Part shown: positions 1-11,396 of the stretch, one piece after another
Numbering within the stretch: the first letter of the stretch is position 1
How the letters are laid out: every line of letters begins with the position of its first letter
DNA from: Bactericera cockerelli
Taxonomy: Eukaryota > Arthropoda > Insecta > Hemiptera > Triozidae
Length of the DNA stretch: 64,000 bases
Assembly (NCBI GenBank): GCA_024516035.1
Contig: CM044962.1
Span: 10,001,595 to 10,065,594, forward strand
Direction of reading: 5' to 3'
Notes under the pieces: generated by a model
The model's input: the letters and a program-made list of their open reading frames with translations, nothing else
Told to the model about the DNA's origin: nothing
Database searches by the model: none
Translations under genes and position numbers: made by a program

Positions 1-831
1 GCCGCTACACTCCAGTATAAAATCCACAAGAACAGTCCTTAAGGTCCAGTGCATGTCCCACATGCAACTATTAATAACGCTCTTACGGTCCAGTGCATGT
101 CCCACATACAAGATTTCCCTCCACTTTATTCGATTTCATTTTATATTTTCTTTTAATTATCAGCCTATCAGATTTATTCTAGTCGATTCGTGATATTCCG
201 TAGAATATTTACGAACAAGTCAAAAGTGTCTAAAATGTAAGCCGGCTGTGTAAACAAACATCGTCTTTATTTCTGTGATAAAAATGTCTAAAAAAAAAAA
301 AACTGTATAGTTTTATTGGTAAAGAAGAAGCAAAGAAAATTTGAAATTTACTTCATGGTAAGTAAATTATTTTCTTTTTATGTTTATTTGAGGGTCAAAG
401 ATACCTCTGCAAAGTATATCTCTGTCTCTTTCTAGCACACTTGTTGACATGAGTTAGACAAAGAAGGATGATGTGTGATACAGGGTGGCGTTGTTAGCAT
501 TGATTTCACGACCCTCTTCAACACATTGTCTTTTTGTACTTCCACTACCTACCTTTTTTTAAGAGTGTTTTATGCCTAATTATTTACCCATTTTTAGCTC
601 CCATATCGCAAATTGGGGATCTATTGTTCTTTTTACAAAGTCAAAAGTTTGGGTCTTCCACAAACACCCTGTATACGAGGTCTGTAATTTGAAAGAAAAA
701 ATCTACTGGACCGTAGCGCTTCGTTTCTTTCCGAAACAACTCGACCTGATGAACAAACAAAACAATGCATGTGGGACATGCACTGGACCTTAAGGACTGT
801 TCTAGTGAATTTTATACTGGAGTGTAGCGGC
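1..831. repeat. Inverted-repeat element with about 65-bp termini
   Basis: The first about 68 bases reappear as their reverse complement at about 768-831 with only a few differences. Both ends carry the motif GTCCAGTGCATGTCCCAC or its complement. A second copy of that motif sits at 82-105, and another at 845-868 just outside the right end. No ORF resembles a transposase, so this is a non-autonomous element or a pair of inverted copies. The left boundary may lie outside the window. The part at about 80-540 has a diverged reverse-strand copy at 48620-49115. Confidence 0.65.
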
Positions 832-875
832 GTTTCTATGGTTGCATGTGGGACATGCACTGGACCGTAAAAGGT

Positions 876-1603
876 TAAGAAGAAAGTTGTCTTTGGTGGT
901 ATCTGAGTGCTTTCGGATACTTTTTGCATAGGTTTTTAAGTATATTGGCTTAGATTTTAAGGGTGTTAAAGTACTGCAAACAATTTCTGAAACAATTTTA
1001 AAAGATTCAAATTATATTTTGAAACAACACAATCACAAGTTAAAAAAGAAGGTGAAAATAAATGTTTTTTATTTATTTAAACTGATTGTTATGCAGTTTA
1101 TGCTGTGATTTTTAGCAACCCACCATATGGTGGGCAGCTTGAATATTTGTATCATAATAAATTTTATTCTTCTTCATTGCGGATATCTAACATGGTTGAA
1201 TTTGGGGCCACGCGCCTTCAAAGGTCAAGAGCCTCATCATCATCATAGGGTGGCGTCATCGTGACCGATGGTAGCCAGACAGTGGAGGAATGACTCAGCA
1301 CTTCTACCACTGTCTCTACAGTGCCTCACGTTACTAGAAGCCTCACGTAACGTTTAATCCAGCACTGGTTTTCATGGTAAAATAATCAATTCTTGAAAAG
1401 TTTGTCTTGAAAATGCCTACAGGAGTAGGCGAAACATGTCGACTCTGTGAACTTTTATACTTATCTCCTTAATAATAAATTATAACTGTTCATATTTCAA
1501 ATGTCTGTCGAGTGAAGACAAGTCTTTATCTTTTTCTCAATTATGACGTTGCTTGAAAAAGTATCCCTCCTACAAAAATATAATTCTCAAATTTTTCCCC
1601 CAG
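876..1603. other. Intergenic or intronic, no gene seen
   Basis: No convincing coding sequence. Bases 1230-1340 are a fragment of a dispersed repeat also found at 9325-9500 and, reversed, at 55965-56160 (shared core GGTAGCCAGACAGTG). Bases 1412-1440 form a hairpin (CCTAC/GTAGG) followed by CGAAACATGTCG, which recalls a decayed hammerhead element but lacks the CTGANGA box. Confidence 0.5.
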
Positions 1604-1868
1604 GGAAAGCGGAGTGGGATCAAGTAGAAAAATAAGGAGCAAGCTGAAGTCTATACGTGCCCCTTCGACAGTTTACTCTGCTGATCCCAATTCTCCCTTC
1701 GTTGTGACCAGCAAGTTCCAAATGGTTCTGGATGTGGACAAGCCCTTGCCACCTGTTCCACAAGCCTCTCCTGAAGAGCCTCTTCGCTCGCCAAATGGCA
1801 CTGCCCTTCCCTTCGCAAAAGTGCCTGGTCAAAATATTATGAAGTATACAGGGGGATCTAACCCTTAA
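1604..1868 (+). CDS. Putative terminal exon of an unrecognised gene (partial)
   Basis: A pyrimidine-rich acceptor ending in CCCCCAG at 1594-1603 precedes an open frame. After one base that would finish a split codon, it runs 87 codons to the TAA at 1866-1868. The peptide starts basic (SSRKIRSKLKS), has a proline-rich stretch (PLPPVPQ) and ends in GGSNP. No domain is recognised. There is no ATG near the start, so upstream exons, if real, lie to the left of the window or in unrecognised sequence. About 45 bases spanning the stop are repeated imperfectly just downstream (1890-1945). It could be a pseudogene fragment; the clean acceptor and frame favour an exon. Confidence 0.45.
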
Positions 1869-1999
1869 AACAAGAATAAAAAAAAAAAAAAAACATTATG
1901 AAGTATACAGGGGGAGAATAAATAAATAACCCTTAAAACAAGATTAATAAATAAATAATTATTTTTTCTTATAGAAATATATTTATATCATCTTCCTCT

Positions 2000-2355
2000 T
2001 CTTTTACTCTGTCTTATCCCGCTTGAGCAGGGTCGACGTTGTTCAACCTCATAGTTGAGGTTGTTTGGTTTTGGCACATTTTTTTAACGGCTAGCTGGAT
2101 GCCCTTTTTAACGCCAACGATTCCATTTGATTTAACGTCCTGGATTAGGACGGAGGTTTTACCCTCTATTCGCTGGGAATCGTACCAGCTATCAACATTA
2201 ACCTCACCCAGCCTGGGTAGGGCTGGAAATACCTGCCTCACATGTACGGAAGGAATAGAATTTTCTGTGTGAAAAATCTACTCCGACCGGGGATCGAACT
2301 CAGGATCTCTGAACTACGGGCAGTAGTCACAACCGTTACGCCACGGAGGCTGGCT
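2000..2355 (-). repeat. tRNA-derived SINE, family F
   Basis: On the minus strand the right end reads like a tRNA: an A-box-like TGGCGTAACGG and a B-box-like GTTCGATCC about 40 bases apart. The body (CTCACCCAGCCTGGGTAGG on the plus strand) is shared with the copy at 51830-52055 and weakly with 22200-22270. It is a retroposon, not a working tRNA gene. Confidence 0.7.
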
Positions 2356-2637
2356 TTATATTATAATATACAATTATACATACATACGAGTATGTGTTGC
2401 ACGATCTTCCCAATTTGAGGAACTTCTAGTTATTTCTAGAGCACTTTGAAACTTCTAGATGTTCATTTGAAATTTAATTTTTCAAGAACTTCTGATTTAA
2501 TTGGGATGGCCGTCCTAAGAGGCAATGCGGCGGCCATACTTGGCACATTTCCTGTCAAGCAATTGCTCGATGAGGCTTTTGTACTATGATTTATCAACAA
2601 TAAATAAGATTTGAATTTATCTGTCAAAAAAAAAAAA

Positions 2638-3366
2638 TTAGGATGGACGTTTCGTGTGACGGTCGAAGGTTCCGCCGTAAAATGCTTCTACAGCCGAAAC
2701 GGAAACAGACAGGTAAAATCTGACACGAGTCGAACTCCCCGTGATCCCTGCCCGGAATCGATCACACCTCTCGAAAAAGTCATGAGAGGTATGGCCGAGG
2801 CTAAAGGTAGGATCACACGATATGGCAGAGCGACATATAATATGGCATAGCGTGTGATCGGTCTTTGTTGACATGACCATAGAAATATTTGGGTCTATGG
2901 CGACAAGTTTTTTCTATGGTGCCATAGACGTATGGCAGGTTCAATGGCACTCGTGTGAGTGCTTCATCAGGAATGCCGACCAGACCCGTTACCCTACTTG
3001 GGTCGAAAATATCTCAATTCATCGTACGAGAAAGCCTCGAGTTTGGAAGGCAGCCGGAAAAAGCTATACCGCTTGGTAGAATAATTCGATACTGGGCAAA
3101 CTAAACTGTAAACTCCAGGTGGGAAACTTTGATTATCCACCAAAATACCTCTATTCGTCGCACCAGAAATGCGTGAGTCTGGACGGCAATCCACAACTTC
3201 GGCCATGGCTGATAGCTTTTTCAAGTAGTGTGATAGAATCCGGAGGGTGCGGTTGTCCAAGGGCTTTCGACTCGTGTTAGATTTTGATTATTTGTTACTG
3301 TTTCGGCTGGTGGAAGCATTTTACGGTGGAAACTTCGACTCTCACACGAAACGTCCATCCCATTAA
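2638..3366. repeat. Fold-back element with about 65-bp inverted arms
   Basis: GGATGGACGTTTCGTGTGA begins the left arm (2641) and its complement ends the right arm (about 3360). The arms stay complementary for about 65 bases through AAAATGCTTC. A further outer inverted match (CTTCTGATTTAATTGGGATG at 2484 against the complement of 3362-3384) suggests it sits in or belongs to a larger palindromic repeat. No coding capacity is seen. Confidence 0.7.
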
Positions 3367-3542
3367 AATCAGAAGCTCCTTAGGAACAACTAGAATTTCC
3401 TGAATAATTAAAAATCAGATCAGGAACACCTGATCAGTAAAAATCAGTTGCTGAAATCGGGAAGTTTCTGCAACTTCATAAACATAATAAGTGTTTTAAT
3501 AATTATTTCATTTTACATTACATAGAAAATTACACGATAAGA

Positions 3543-3831
3543 GCGCACGATTAGCTCAGTGGTTAAGCTCTCACTTGCCATGCGGAAGGTCCCGGGTTCG
3601 ATCCCCCGTGCCGACAAAAATTTGTATTCTTAATTTGGTTACAATTGTTTGTAAGGGATACCTTCCGGTGCGCTCGTGTTGACCCAGCACCTAAATGGGA
3701 AGTATTGTGTCACTTCTCGCCCATCAGAGGGGAGGCATACTACGGGATGGGCAGGCTACAACACAGACCACAAGCGTCTACAGTAGCTTCTGTTTCATGG
3801 CTACGAAATAAAAAAGGCTGTGAAACACTCA

Positions 3832-3865
<34 letters not shown>

Positions 3866-3866
3866 C
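3543..3866 (+). repeat. tRNA-derived SINE, family A, with poly(A) tail
   Basis: It starts with a tRNA-like head (A box TTAGCTCAGTGGTTAAG, B box GGGTTCGATCC), continues with an unrelated body containing GGTGCGCTCGTGTTGACCC and GCCCATCAGAGGGGAGGC, and ends in a run of about 28 A at 3838-3865. Three more copies lie on the minus strand at 34763-35056, 35875-36066 and 39619-39973. The anticodon arm does not pair well, so it is not a functional tRNA gene. Confidence 0.85.
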
Positions 3867-3924
3867 ATGATACATATTATATCATACTCTAGGACAAATT
3901 GGTATTTGAGAATGCAAAAAATCG

Positions 3925-4130
3925 GAACATTCACAAATTTTGGTGTGTTGTTGGGTACCGTATAGTTGTCTTTTGACCACGTTTTCAACAAAAATAAGTT
4001 TCAACAACAAAAACATGGAACTATTCTTTCAGTATTCTTGCTGTAACTAAACCTTAAAAAACTGAAAATTGGCGGAAAATAACAAAAGACCTTTCAGTAA
4101 GAAAATGAAATTGAACGTATTTTAAAAAAA
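3925..4130 (+). repeat. Dispersed repeat, copy 1
   Basis: The stretch containing GTTGTTGGGTACCGT and GTCTTTTGACCA is repeated in the same orientation at 46190-46330 with moderate divergence. No coding sequence or terminal repeats are evident. The rest, to the end of the gene at 4517, shows nothing recognisable. Confidence 0.5.
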
Positions 4131-4516
4131 TGTCATTCAATCTGGCTCGTATCAGTACGATTTACTTGTGATTTGAACATTTTTTTTCCTTTCGAAATAC
4201 TTTCTTTGGCGGAAAAGCGCTGCTTTTGGGCTTAATGCGGGAACAGAAGTTGAAATCGTTGGACAAAAACATTTTATGGGTTTCATATTGGTATCCAGAC
4301 GCAACATTCCCACAGCGCAGCAGCCCAAAATCAAAATTTGTCAAAAATAAACCACCTAATGTGTATAGTTCTGTCAAGCTATACCACCATGTGCAAGTAC
4401 CTACCTATTGAAATGTATTATACTAACCGTAAAATACTGCTTAAACCATGAATTATTTCAGATTTTATAAAGAAAATATTTATTTTAAAGACAAGGTTTT
4501 AAAATATTGTGAAACA

Positions 4517-7500
4517 TTATCCAAAACAATTTAAGAATTTTCTCTTTTTCGTTCTAATGACATAAGACCCAAAGTTCACAGATTTTCCATAATCTATATT
4601 CACAAATCTTTTCCCACCGCTGTAGTCGGGTGCGATTACTGTGATTAGATAAAATCCCTTGAATAGCCTTTTTCTGAAATATCCACTTGCGTCAATCTTG
4701 ACAACCATGTCCACTCCATCTCCCCCAATAATCCTGACACCGGACCCTCTCACAGGTCTGTTGTCCTTGTCCACAATAAATCCGTAGACACCTTGAAAAT
4801 CTCCATTAAACGCTAAACGGAAGTCACACTGAACATAAGGACTTAAGCTGTTCAACTCCACTGGTCTGACCTGATGAGAGGACGCGGGTGCCCCTGCGTA
4901 TAATGTATATTTACCTTCTTCTAAACTCAGCCAGAACTCCCCTTGTTCATCTGGTGTGATCTTCGCCACACGCTTGTGAGTATCAGAGGAGAGACCTGGA
5001 TCAATTGAGACAAACGGCTTAGTACCCTGAACCCAGACAACATTCTCTTCGGACAGTACACCGACGACAGCGTCTGTGATCGGCTTACCCTTCAGATCCT
5101 TGACGGTGCCGAACACACCAAGACGGGTGAGTCTAATGTAAATTTCTGTAGGCTCATGCTCGGTTACATGCACTATCTCTGTGTAACTTTTGTAATTGGG
5201 GCCACTCGCTGTAATTTCATACAACCCTGGACGAAGCTTCATTCCGAATTTTCCATGAAGTACTTTAGTATCTGTTTGGTCTCCTTCATTATTGTTCTCA
5301 TCTATTTGAATCGCTTTGATAACGCCTTCTTTGATTGGATTTTCATTATCATTATTTACCACTGTCCCATAGAAACTTTTTCGAGTCAGAACGAAATTAA
5401 GTTGGACATGACGATTATTATTGGTCAGCTCCACCGGTAGTGTTTCTTCAAGGAATGTGGGAGGTGCGCGGACAGTCACATTATACGATCCCGGGACCAG
5501 CAGTCTCCAGTACTCTCCGTACTCAGTCGTCAAAACATGTTTGTTGATTCCCTTCACTTCCACAGAAGCTCCTTTGACAGGTTTGCCTTCCTTGTCCTTC
5601 ACCAGGCCGAAGATTCCTTGATGGATGCTTTCGATGAAGTTGAGCATGGATGGCAAGTTTGCGGCCCAATACAAGGGCAGCTCGGACGGTGGGGCCCATC
5701 TGCAGCAGCTGACGTGCAAGGTGATTTCAAAGCAGTTGGACAAGAAGTAGTTAGCGTCTTGCATACCTGAAGAATAGACAGAATTTCAGCTACGTTAAAT
5801 ATTGTTAGGAGAAAATTGATTTCTTTCGACTAGTGATAATGTTCAATACAAACGAGTGTGCTGCGCTATTTGTTGACAACTTGCCCATACAGAGGATTCA
5901 TGAAGATCTCAAAGAGACACGAACTTTTTGTGCATTACAAATTAGAACACAACTAGCCCATACAAAAAAAGAGGAGCCCCTCTCCAAATAAAGTTAAGAT
6001 AAAATTTATCTAGAACAGTAATCTACTCAGAGAGAGAAAGAGGTGATCTGTAGCCCGTTCCAGAAACATTCTCCACTCTCAAAATCCCTGAATATCCGTT
6101 TCAAGTTTCAACCGTCACACAACACACGCTGATTGTTCATTGCGTTCAAATTAACCAATCAGAGTGCGTTGTGTGGCAGTTGAAAGGGAGATTATGAGAG
6201 TGGAGATTGTTTCTGGAATGAGGGCTTTCTCTACTAACATCATATTTTTCGCCAACAGCTTCTCATGTAGGTATGTCACCCTTTCTTAACGCAAAAAAAA
6301 ACTTACTTCCTGGTTTTTTATGCCAATAGTTTCCGTTAGTTATTCCTCCTGGGAAAGATTTACCGCATTCCTTGCCGGACGCCATCATCAAATTTAGCTC
6401 TGCATAATCCTTGGCCAACTTCTCAAACACGTCATTGTCCGGAGATAAGCTCAAAATTCCATGTTCATCAGAGCTGTACGAATTATCAAAGGGATAACTG
6501 GCAACAATGCCACAGCCTTGGAGATTTCCGGAGAGAACAAATGGATTTTTCTTGATGAAGTCCAGCATAATCTCTGTTTCTTCTTGTCGAGGCCTGTTGA
6601 ATAATGGTCGTTTCTTGTTATTAATAACATCAAAAGCAGCTGATTGATGGAAGAACAACGTTTCTAAATTATGTTTTTTTTTCTATTTTACTTTAGGGAA
6701 TATATAACATAAGGGGCGGAATTAATAGACAACATCAATAACTTAAGTCGTTGGTAAGTGTCGATTTTCCCTATCTTACACAGTACGCAATCCGTGACTT
6801 AGCGCCACAGAGGTATTACAAAAACGTCTATTAATTCCGCCCTAGATATCGGAAGTATCTGTGTTCGGTTTTGTATAATAATAATAATAAATTTGAAATT
6901 GAGAAAGGAAAATCTACGAATAATAATAATAATGCCTTATTTACACTGCCCGATTAAGACTAATGAGTTCCATTAATCCAGTAAGCCCAAGACGAATTGT
7001 TATGTGGTAATCCCAAATGTGATAATAACTTGTCATGTCTCGCCTGGGTTTCGAACCCACGACCTCTCGATTACCAGTCGGACACCTTGACCACTGATCT
7101 ACCTACCGAGTATATAAAATAAAAATTAATCCAATTTTAATTTCTTTCATATTTCTGGACGTTTCATAACATCCTGAGCAACTTTGGTTTGTGTCTGTTG
7201 GTTTGTCTGTCCTAATTTAGACATTGGAACTGGGCGTCCAAATAATCGTCTCACCAGCGTGATGTACAATACATAGGTACAATGCAGAGAATGTTAAGTG
7301 GTAGGGAATGCTTAAGGCATTAACTTCGCCCCGGATTACAAAACAACTGTAAAAATTAATTAATTAATACTGCTCTGTATTTAAAAAAAAGTATTGTTGA
7401 TTGTTTTTACTAAAAATGGGTTAATAAATAAAATAAATTAATAAAATATTCATGAGCTCATTGATAGTGGAGCCGATTGCCACATGTCTTACCAAGTATC

Positions 7501-8569
7501 TTCCAGAATCCTGTCCGGGAAATCCTTGTCCAGTTCTATAAGGCGTCCGTTGTATGGACCTACAGGGCGATTAAATGTATCTTCGACAAATCCTTTTTTG
7601 GCTGAAAACAACCGATCAGGGTTCATGGTGGGTACAATCCAGATATCAGTCGTGTTCAGCATTGTGGTGATACGGTCGTCAACACCATCACTGTACACCA
7701 GGTACTGAATGAGAGACACCTGGGGAATAAAATTGTAATAACAAGAGCAAGAAACTAGTAATAGTAAGAAGGACAATTACAATGTACAAAACAAAATATT
7801 GAAATCATAAGTTTGTTCATTGGAGCCAGAGGTACCTTAACAAATCATTTCAAGGACTTCAAAAGAAAATTCCAAATACCAAAGATCACGTGTGAAAGTA
7901 TAGTACTAAACGTAATACGTGGATTACATAAAATAATTCACCACCACCTGTACCAAAGACGACCAATGAAATAAGAATTAAGACAGAAAAAAAAAGAAGA
8001 AGAAGAATACCTTGTATATTTTTCATATACTGAGTCTCAAGGCAAGTGCCCATGTGGCACCAGTTGTGAATTTATTAAATATTTTTACGTTCTCTCTCTC
8101 TCTCTCTCTCTAGGGCAACTATTGATGTCAAAAATATATAGTTTAATTATACATAATTATTTACCATTAATGCGTATCCAACAGTCTCATCTCCATTTAT
8201 ATTCGCCACAAATTTGAACATCGGCTTCAGGATCTTCCTTTTTTTCTGGACATCCCGACTGATCTGCACCGCCCAGATTGGGTTCCCAGCAAAGGCACTT
8301 TTCCCTATTTCAATAACTTTCACAATATTTGAGAACTGCAATTCCAGAGTTTCTGTAAGGAGCTTTTTCAAGCCGAATTTTAAAAAATAGTTGTCAAGTT
8401 TGATTTCCTTCAGACTTTTGCCGACGCGGATGAATATAGACGAATTGGTGGTGAGATTGTATGAATTGGTGATTGAACAGGGGTTTTTTATTGCAGACGT
8501 AAAGGAAAAAAATGACGCTAAAAGCAAAATTGTTAAGAAATGGAGAGTCATATTTAAAAGATAAACCAT
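4517..8569 (-). CDS. Secreted M14 (N/E subfamily) carboxypeptidase-like pseudoenzyme with four transthyretin-like domains
   Basis: Four exons: 8165-8569, 7493-7719, 6307-6593 and 4517-5766, joined in phases 0, 2 and 1 by GT-AG introns, give 722 residues. A signal peptide (about 1-27) precedes an M14 carboxypeptidase domain (about 30-350) and four beta-sandwich regulatory-like repeats (from about 355, 437, 522 and 629), an arrangement like one unit of carboxypeptidase D/E with extra C-terminal domains. Family landmarks are recognisable (NTTDIWIVPTMNPD, FVLSGNLQG, NCFEIT..VSCC), but the active site is broken. The first zinc histidine is Asn125, its partner Glu128 remains, the substrate arginine is Lys200, the zinc histidine of the NLHG motif is Gln236 and the catalytic glutamate is His324. 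Tyr313 is kept. It probably binds rather than cuts peptides. ATG 8569 was chosen; ATG 8551 would also give a signal peptide. The paralogue lies at 15099-20320. Confidence 0.88.
6711..6843. repeat. MITE with GGGCGGAATTAATAGAC termini
   Basis: GGGGCGGAATTAATAGAC at the left is mirrored by GTCTATTAATTCCGCCC at the right, enclosing about 100 bases with CCCTATCTTACACAGTACGC. It lies in the intron between exons 2 and 3 of the carboxypeptidase-like gene. A half copy is at 33706-33793 and an interrupted full copy at 34407-34705. Confidence 0.8.
6935..7112 (-). repeat. tRNA-derived SINE, family D
   Basis: On the minus strand a tRNA-like head with B box GGGTTCGAAACCC is followed by ACATGACAAGTTAT and a body ending near CAGTGTAAATAAGGC. 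Relatives are at 55690-55935 and 59352-59520 (plus) and at 56660-56815 and 58930-59122 (minus). This copy lies in an intron of the carboxypeptidase-like gene. A 25-base CT microsatellite at 8091-8113 lies in the same gene's first intron. Confidence 0.75.
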
Positions 8570-9557
8570 TTCTTTGAAATATTGCGACTAGAGTTTTTGC
8601 TATTGTAATTAAATTATAAAAGCGCTACGTGTAATCGTGTCACCACAAAAGCTATGTGTTTCTACGAAGTGCGTTATTACATGTTGGGTGTACTTTGGTA
8701 CTAATTAGTTTGCAATAAATCAGCTGTCTGATCTTCCTACCATACATAGATAGATACTTTTTTTGTTTCCTCAATTTTCACCCATTTGTTTGATTAGCTA
8801 TAGATATAAGGGGTTATAACTACAGGACATGGTCTCGTCAGTGCTTTAATATGACCCTGAAGAATGCTTGCCCTATTATAAATATCAAGTCAAAAGTCAG
8901 AATGCAGGTCAAAATACGAGTATAAATCTTTTCGTGTTGTAGGTAGCTTTTAAAACTAAATATTGTATTCCAGATTGCAACTATAAAGTAATAAAAGGAA
9001 GTAATAACATCTTGAGTCTTGATATAGGTAGCTTTATGATTAGGTATTTCATTAACAAAGTAATAAGACATATGCACCTAACAAGATATAATATTAACAA
9101 AATATTGACTCACTGTCTCTTTAACCCGGGCTCGAATCCCGGCAGGGTCGGAATTTTTTCGTCTCTGTACTTTGCATGTCAGGGCCTATCTTACCTTGGT
9201 GACGACAATTGAGGAAATTGTAGAGTGGGTAACGACCAGTGGCGGCATTACGAGATTGAAATTGGAATATGATGGTTAGTTGGAGATATGATACATTAGC
9301 ATTAGTTTTCGTAATGTCGATGCTCATCATAGGGTGGCATCATCGTGAACGATGGTAGCCAGACAGTGAAGGAATGACTCAGCACCTCGACCACTGTCTT
9401 TACAAGGAGGCTAAAAATTGACAAGGGCCCCTAGAACCAAGCCAATGCTGGTCCACTCCCTGTTTATAGTCCCCCAGCCAGACTGCTGGTCGATGATGCT
9501 ACCGACTAAAACTTGTGATATAACAACACAAACAATTAGCTCCTTATGTTTTCTTTT
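8570..9557. repeat. Intergenic sequence with SINE remnants
   Basis: This separates the 5' end of the carboxypeptidase-like gene from the 3' end of the receptor gene. No coding sequence is seen. Bases 9115-9260 hold a tRNA-like B box (GGGCTCGAATCCC) and a body (GAGTGGGTAACGACCAGTGG) shared with family G at 12850-13142 and 14590-14850. Bases 9325-9500 are the family H repeat (ATCGTGAACGATGGTAGCC, TATAGTCCCCCAGCCAGAC). Confidence 0.55.
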
Positions 9558-11396
9558 TTATCTCTTTACGCTCATGATATTCATGTAATTCACAAAAGTG
9601 TACGCCAGCCGCATGACACTCACAAAGAACCGCCGGCTAAGGACGAAAGTGTTCGTCGCCGCGTGTAGCCTCATGTGGTTGGACGCCTGCACCCGCCGAA
9701 GGAGAAGACACAACTGGCGCCGCGTCTGGGGCTCACAAGTGTCCCATCCGCTCTCGACCACGCCCCTCCGAACCACCTCGTTGCACATGTCGGACATCTC
9801 CGAGCAGTTGAGAATGAGGAAGTATTCCAGACCAATAGCCAGGAACTCCGCGACCAGTTTCACCTGGCGGGAAGTGGAGAAAGTGGAGTGGTGAGCGAGG
9901 TTGAGCACCAGCTGATAGATGGTGATGGAGAAGATGATGCTGTTGGAGACGATGACTTGGAAAATGATAGGTTTCAGGAGACAATAGAGCTGAAAGAAAA
10001 GTTAAGATCCTAAATCAGTCAATCATTAGTAAACAAAAGAAAAATGAGACGTTATATTTGATATGCAATTATGTATGCACATTAAAAAAGGACAGCTCTT
10101 TCGAGTAATTAGATCTCTTTAACAGGAAGTGGTTTTGAATATCCATGTCATTAACCAACTTCTATCTATGAAATATCTCAGTGAAGAGAATTTTAGTGAA
10201 AAAACATCCTTCAGATAGCGTCAGTGGCACGTTGAATACAACAGCTCTCGTAATATCACTGATATTAACCATTTTTTTCTAATTTAAATTGATGTAGTGT
10301 GAAAGACATCTCAAGTTGAGTAAAACCATGGAAAAACACCAACCTCTTCACGGAATCTGATCAACTTCTGGTGAAACTTGACAATCTGTCGCATATAATT
10401 CAGTTCGTACTGTTCTTTCATCAACTTAGTTTTCATCTTCCACTGTTTCCCACATGCATTGTTCTCATCAATAACTTTCTTTTTGACCCTGCAAAATGAG
10501 TCATCAATTAAGTTTCTTCCAGGATTCGTGAAAACAGTCGCATCACTAGCCTCAAATTGTTCGTCAACTCTCAGCCTCCTTTTCGTCAACTGTCTCTGAA
10601 TGCTGAGGCTGTCACGTGTTTCATCAACGCCACAGGCTTCTCTCACAAACTCGTTTCTTTCAATGCTTGTGTAGCGGATCCGATTCTTGTCCTTATCTCT
10701 GTGTTCTCGCCCGACTAGCACCACAAAGCTGCTCAGAATCTCGCACTGTCCTTGGAAGTGAATAAAAACGATGGGAACGAAGGTAACGCTGGCGGTGAAC
10801 AGTAGAACCACCATTGCGCCCATATAAATTTCAAAGGCAAAGAGGACGCCGTACGCCCAGTCCTCCGTCTCGTCCACATAAGGGATTTTGATTTTCAAGA
10901 GCAATCGTCGCTCAGGGTGTTTGGTCTTGTAAACGCGGCGCAGGATGTCCAGTTCCACCTCTGACGCTGGCAGGAGCACTTCCAGAATGAGTCCGACGTA
11001 AACAAGAGTGCCCAAAGCCAGGAATGTCAAGAACACAAGCCGCGCTCTGGCGTTACACACACGGACTATCTCCTCGTTTGCGCGGCTGAATTCCGTCTGC
11101 ATAAAGTGGACAAGGGAGGTGAGCTTCCGATGCTGACTGGCGAAGTAAATGCTGAAGTAAGCTATCATACACAGCATGATGAACTCGTTGAGGGTTTGGA
11201 TCAGCTCGGGGACATAGCTGGAGGCGCGTGTGATGATGCTGAGGAGGTAGAAGTAGACATAGGCGAGAAGGAGGAGGGTCTGGAGGAGGTGGAAGGCGCG
11301 TTTGAGGCGGCGCTGCAGCACATGACTGTCAGGTCTGTGGAAGTCGAAGTAGCCCAATGTCTCCATGAGGGAACAGATGTAGTCTACAGACACCAT
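9558..11396 (-). CDS. Insect odorant receptor (7tm_6 family)
   Basis: Two exons, 10344-11396 and 9558-9989, joined in phase 0 (GT donor after CGTGAAGAG, acceptor TTTCTTTCAG), give 494 residues. Hydrophobic stretches at about 36-58, 66-88, 118-140 and 180-215 fit the first four membrane helices. The C-terminal half has the family's typical pattern: the loop before helix 5 ending in QIVKFHQKLIRF, then helices 5 and 6, then RRQLCLLLRRVQAS and a last helix ending SVMRLAYTFVNYMN. Receptors of this family work with the co-receptor Orco as ligand-gated channels in olfactory neurons. It is longer than the usual about 400 residues because of a charged insert of about 100 residues (about 228-327) in the loop between helices 4 and 5. 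It does not look like Orco itself. No regulatory signal is evident. Confidence 0.85.

Noticed and set aside
633..929. 98-residue minus-strand ORF
   Set aside because: It lies within and across an inverted-repeat end, has no domain, and its composition follows the repeat.
1405..1445. Second hammerhead ribozyme (hairpin plus CGAAACATGTCG)
   Set aside because: The CTGANGA box is not intact (CTTGAAAATG) and the flanks do not pair as stem I; at best a decayed relic.
9598..10013. Plus-strand ORFs opposite the receptor
   Set aside because: Mirror frames of the odorant receptor's last exon; Arg-rich without family resemblance.
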